NCBI GenBank assembly: GCA_964614695.1
Contig: CAZTMB010000112.1
Coordinates: forward strand, 1-8,723
Reading direction: 5' to 3'
Length of the DNA: 8,723 nucleotides
Source: VGXO01 sp964614695
GTDB lineage: Bacteria; Planctomycetota; Phycisphaerae; Phycisphaerales; SM1A02
Positions 7,111 to 8,723 of the stretch are shown here, in pieces. How positions within the stretch are numbered: the first letter of the stretch is position 1; every line of letters begins with the position of its first letter. The notes under the pieces are model-generated. The model saw only the letters and a list, made by a program, of their open reading frames with translations. It did no database searches and was not told the origin of the DNA. A program made the position numbers and the translations under genes.

Positions 7111-7140
7111 GACTCGACCGACGAACGAGCCGGCGAGATC

Positions 7141-7145
7141 AGGAG
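7141..7145 (+). promoter_or_regulatory. Ribosome binding site of the BON gene
   Basis: AGGAG with 7 bases to the ATG at 7153. It decides against the long upstream extension of the same frame. Confidence 0.7.
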
Positions 7146-7152
7146 AACACCC

Positions 7153-7833
7153 ATGTCGACGACGATCGCGATGAAGTCCGACACGCAGCTTCAGCAGGAC
7201 GTCCTCCGCGAACTCAAGTGGGATCCGCACGTCCGCGAGACCGAGGTCGGCGTCCAGGTGCGAGAAGGCGTCGTCACCTTGACGGGGCAGGTCGATGCCT
7301 ACGCGAAGAAGATCGCCGCGGCGGAAGCGTCGCATCGCGTCTCGGGCGTGCTCGACGTCGCGAACGATCTCGTGGTCAAGCTGCCCGGCTACGGCCCGAA
7401 GAGCGATGCGGAGATCGCCGAGAGCGTGCGGCAGGCGCTTCGCTACGACGCGTTCGTGCCGGAGCAGTCGATCCGAAGCACCGTGGCCTCGGGCATCGTC
7501 ACGCTCGAGGGAACCGTCGCGACGTGGTCGCAGCGCGAGGATGCCGGCAGCGTGGTGAGCCGGCTCGCCGGCGTCGGCGGCGTCGTCAACCGCATCTCGG
7601 TCGAAGGGCCATCGGCCGATCCTGGGTCGATCCGATCCGCGATCGAGTCGGCGCTTGATCGCCGCGCCGAGCGCGAGGCGAAGAAGATCGCGATCGCACT
7701 CAAGGACGGCACGGTCACGATCTCGGGCACGGTGCGCAGCTGGGGCGAGCGCCGCGCCGTCGAGCGGGCCGCGAGCTTCGCCCCGGGCGTCAAGCGCCTC
7801 GAAAGCCGACTCGTCATCGATCCCTATTCCTGA
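7153..7833 (+). CDS. Triple BON-domain protein, 226 aa
   Basis: It has three BON domains in tandem: about 9-77 (TQLQQDVLRELKWDP, GVVTLTGQVDAYAKK, VSGVLDVANDLVVK), about 85-151 (DAEIAESVRQAL, GIVTLEGTVATWSQRE, GVGGVVNRISV) and about 158-224 (GSIRSAIESAL, GTVTISGTVRSWGERR, GVKRLESRLVI). Each shows the BON order: an N-terminal helix, a G-x-V-T-L-x-G-x-V hairpin, and a closing conserved Gly-Val strand. BON domains are small alpha/beta modules, in OsmY-type proteins tied to stress and envelope protection and probably binding lipid or ligand. Unlike OsmY, this protein has no signal peptide, so it is expected to be cytosolic, matching the multi-BON proteins of stress clusters. The start ATG at 7153 has AGGAG (7141-7145) 7 bases ahead; the open frame upstream to 6052 is Arg-rich read-through. 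It diverges from the CBS gene and is followed by a strong hairpin at 7923-7965. Confidence 0.93.
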   Translation: MSTTIAMKSDTQLQQDVLRELKWDPHVRETEVGVQVREGVVTLTGQVDAYAKKIAAAEASHRVSGVLDVANDLVVKLPGYGPKSDAEIAESVRQALRYDAFVPEQSIRSTVASGIVTLEGTVATWSQREDAGSVVSRLAGVGGVVNRISVEGPSADPGSIRSAIESALDRRAEREAKKIAIALKDGTVTISGTVRSWGERRAVERAASFAPGVKRLESRLVIDPYS

Positions 7834-7922
7834 CGCACCTTCACCTGCCGATCGTTCGGCTCCGGCGCGTCGCTTCGCGGTGGGCGTCGCCTCGGAGGGG
7901 AGCGCCGAACGGTCGCAGGAAC

Positions 7923-7965
7923 GCCGGGGGCGGGAGGCGTGGTTCGTCGCCTCCCGCCCCTCGGC
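7923..7965 (+). terminator. Strong GC hairpin after the BON gene, probable terminator
   Basis: GGGGCGGGAGGCG (7927-7939) pairs perfectly over 13 bp with CGCCTCCCGCCCC (7948-7960) around an 8-base loop. The stem extends by four more pairs (7923-7926 with 7962-7965) if T7961 is bulged. It lies 89 bases after the BON stop and 104 before the next start, a good place for transcription to end. There is no T-run after it, so it may work as an atypical intrinsic terminator or as an mRNA 3'-end stabiliser. The stretch 7834-7922 before it holds only a longer-range imperfect pairing (7849-7860 with 7904-7915) and no gene. Confidence 0.55.
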
Positions 7966-8010
7966 TCACGATGCAACGGTCCGTCACGCCTCGCCTTCAC
8001 GAACGCCGCC

Positions 8011-8028
8011 TCGATCGAACGCGATCGA
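8011..8028. promoter_or_regulatory. Inverted repeat upstream of the release-factor-like gene
   Basis: TCGATCG, AACG, CGATCGA: a perfect 7-bp inverted repeat with a 4-base centre, ending 41 bases before the ATG at 8070. That is almost the same distance as the stem-loop before the BON gene (42 bases). It could be an operator or a leader hairpin. No promoter hexamers are evident between 7966 and 8056. Confidence 0.35.
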
Positions 8029-8056
8029 TTCCGACGTTCACGGCCTGCCACACACA

Positions 8057-8062
8057 GAGGAG
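8057..8062 (+). promoter_or_regulatory. Ribosome binding site of the right-edge gene
   Basis: GAGGAG, 7 bases before the ATG at 8070. It repeats the motif and spacing seen before the CBS and 920-aa lipoprotein genes, and supports this partial frame as a true gene. Confidence 0.7.
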
Positions 8063-8069
8063 CCACGCC

Positions 8070-8723
8070 ATGACGTCCATGCCCGAGCGATCGGCCCGAC
8101 CTCGCGAGTCGGCGCCCGAATCGACGCGAGAGCCGACACGAGCGCAGACGCCGGAATCGCCCTTGCCTGCGAAGTCGTCGCCACCCGTGGTCACGGAGGA
8201 GACCGCGCACGACGCGCCGCCCCGACGACGCGGCCGCGTCCCCGGAGGCCACGCCGGTCGAGGTCGATTCGATCCAGGCATCGCCGAAGCGATCGCTTCG
8301 CGCGAGCGTGAGAACTCGCTGCCGGCGGACGGCGTCGGCATCGTCTGGCTCGATCACCATCGGGCCCGGCTGCTCGTGCGTCGTGAAGGCGGCGGCGAGA
8401 CGTTCGAGTTCGAGAACAGCGAGTATCGCCTGCCCAAGGCGACCGGCGGCCAGGCGATGACCGCGCCGGCGCATCTTGGAGGCAATCCGGAGTCGCACCG
8501 ACGGCTGAACCGCGAGGAGTGGCTGCACCGCTACTACGACGAGATCATCGATCGCCTCGAGCCTCTCGCCGGATTCGCGATCGGCGGGCCGGGGCCTGCG
8601 AAGAACGAGCTCCATCGCCGGCTCTCTCGTCGCCATGGCCTCGAAGACCGCCTGCTCGGCATGCTCGCGATGCCGGCTCGCGTGGCCGACGCGGACCTTG
8701 CCGACGCGCTCGATCGACTGCTC
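8070..8723 (+). CDS. Release-factor-like (VWxDHHxAR) protein, 3' end beyond window
   Basis: The frame is open from ATG 8070 through 218 codons to the window edge, so the C-terminus is missing. The first 85 residues are Pro/Glu/Ser/Arg-rich and probably disordered, including a basic patch PRRRGRVPGG at 51-60. The folded part starts with GIVWLDHHRARLLV (90-103), then HRYYDEIIDRL (153-163), GGPGPAKNELHRRL (172-185), and a variable helix-rich end. This order, VWxDHHxAR, RYYDEI, GPGxAKxEL, is that of a small family I recall under labels such as translational machinery protein or host attachment protein, related to the C-terminal domain of archaeal/eukaryotic release factor eRF1 and Pelota. A role in ribosome handling under stress is suggested by that relationship but not shown. 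The start is fixed by GAGGAG at 7-base spacing. The long opposing frame on the minus strand (8636-7824) is a shadow. The N-terminal extension is longer than I expect for the family. Confidence 0.76.
   Translation, partial: MTSMPERSARPRESAPESTREPTRAQTPESPLPAKSSPPVVTEETAHDAPPRRRGRVPGGHAGRGRFDPGIAEAIASRERENSLPADGVGIVWLDHHRARLLVRREGGGETFEFENSEYRLPKATGGQAMTAPAHLGGNPESHRRLNREEWLHRYYDEIIDRLEPLAGFAIGGPGPAKNELHRRLSRRHGLEDRLLGMLAMPARVADADLADALDRLL

Larger units (their letters stand above)
6844..7152. promoter_or_regulatory. Divergent intergenic region with clustered inverted repeats
   Basis: This 309-base non-coding stretch must hold the promoters of both the CBS-led block and the BON gene. I find no convincing -35/-10 pair by eye; the least GC-rich spot is around 6963-6971 (CCCCAATAG). 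Visible structure, left to right, is as follows. CTCGCG at 6928-6933 pairs with CGCGAG at 6944-6949. A direct repeat GCGTGTTCC lies at 6984-6992 and 7009-7017. It flanks the inverted repeat CGTTC-CGCGC-GAACG (6992-7006). CTTCGCA (7026-7032) pairs with TGCGAAG (7041-7047). CGTTCGACCGAACG lies at 7063-7076, and a stem-loop at 7089-7110. These are plausible operator or leader elements; no binding protein is identified. Confidence 0.6.

Noticed and set aside
6052..7152. N-terminal extension of the BON frame
   Set aside because: It overlaps the CBS and DUF2934 genes on the other strand, has low-complexity composition, and the AGGAG site fixes the start at 7153.
6844..7335. N-terminal extension of the CBS frame
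   Set aside because: The upstream residues are Arg-rich and overlap the opposite BON coding start. GAGGAG with 7-base spacing marks the ATG at 6843.
7849..7915. Imperfect 12-bp pairing CGATCGTTCGGC with GCCGAACGGTCG
   Set aside because: The loop of 43 bases and one G-U pair make it weak compared with the adjacent 7923-7965 hairpin. It is noted only as possible background structure.
7824..8636. 270-codon open frame on the minus strand opposite the right-edge gene
   Set aside because: The plus-strand frame has a ribosome site and family motifs; the reverse frame is Arg-rich and matches nothing.
1..8723. Mobile element, CRISPR array, tRNA or rRNA
   Set aside because: I found no transposase-like frame, no evenly spaced long repeats, no tRNA cloverleaf core and no rRNA-like stretch. 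The inverted repeats seen are short and not arranged as element ends.

Overview
The window is very GC-rich (roughly two thirds G+C or more, judged by eye), densely coded and bacterial. It holds seven protein genes and no tRNA, rRNA, CRISPR array, transposase or phage gene. Two large Ala/Arg/Glu-rich exported proteins of no recognised family, a DUF2934 protein, and the mix of stress-type small domains beside a pentose-phosphate gene suggest a free-living high-GC bacterium, possibly a planctomycete of the Phycisphaerae type. That placement is an inference from gene style, not from a marker gene.

Layout. A plus-strand gene for an unrecognised exported protein or lipoprotein (92-1474) converges on a minus-strand block across a 76-base gap that carries a small hairpin. 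The minus-strand block runs right to left. It starts with a two-CBS-domain protein (6843-6259), which overlaps by ATGA a small DUF2934 protein (6262-5753). Next comes glucose-6-phosphate dehydrogenase zwf (5888-4374), then a 920-residue lipoprotein (4313-1551) after a 60-base gap that contains a hairpin. To the right of a 309-base divergent intergenic region, the plus strand carries a triple-BON-domain protein (7153-7833) followed by a strong GC hairpin. Last is a gene cut by the window edge (8070-8723) whose C-terminal part resembles the small release-factor-like 'VWxDHHxAR ... GPGxAKxEL' proteins, often annotated as host attachment or translational machinery protein.

How the parts may work together. 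CBS, BON, DUF2934 and the release-factor-like family are small proteins of the kind found in bacterial general-stress gene clusters. Here they flank, and on one side are translationally coupled towards, zwf, the NADPH-producing entry enzyme of the oxidative pentose phosphate pathway. A reasonable inference is a stress or energy-status module: CBS domains could sense adenylates, Zwf supplies NADPH, and the other small proteins protect or rescue translation. The joint arrangement with a giant lipoprotein downstream of zwf is not one I recognise.

Non-coding signals. The intergenic regions are unusually rich in inverted repeats. The repeated form CGTTC-N4/5-GAACG occurs three times between 6267 and 7076. 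The octamer GCGATCGC occurs eleven times by hand count, far above composition expectation. Most well-supported starts have a GAGGAG or AGGAG Shine-Dalgarno sequence with exactly 7 bases of spacing, and I used this to choose starts.
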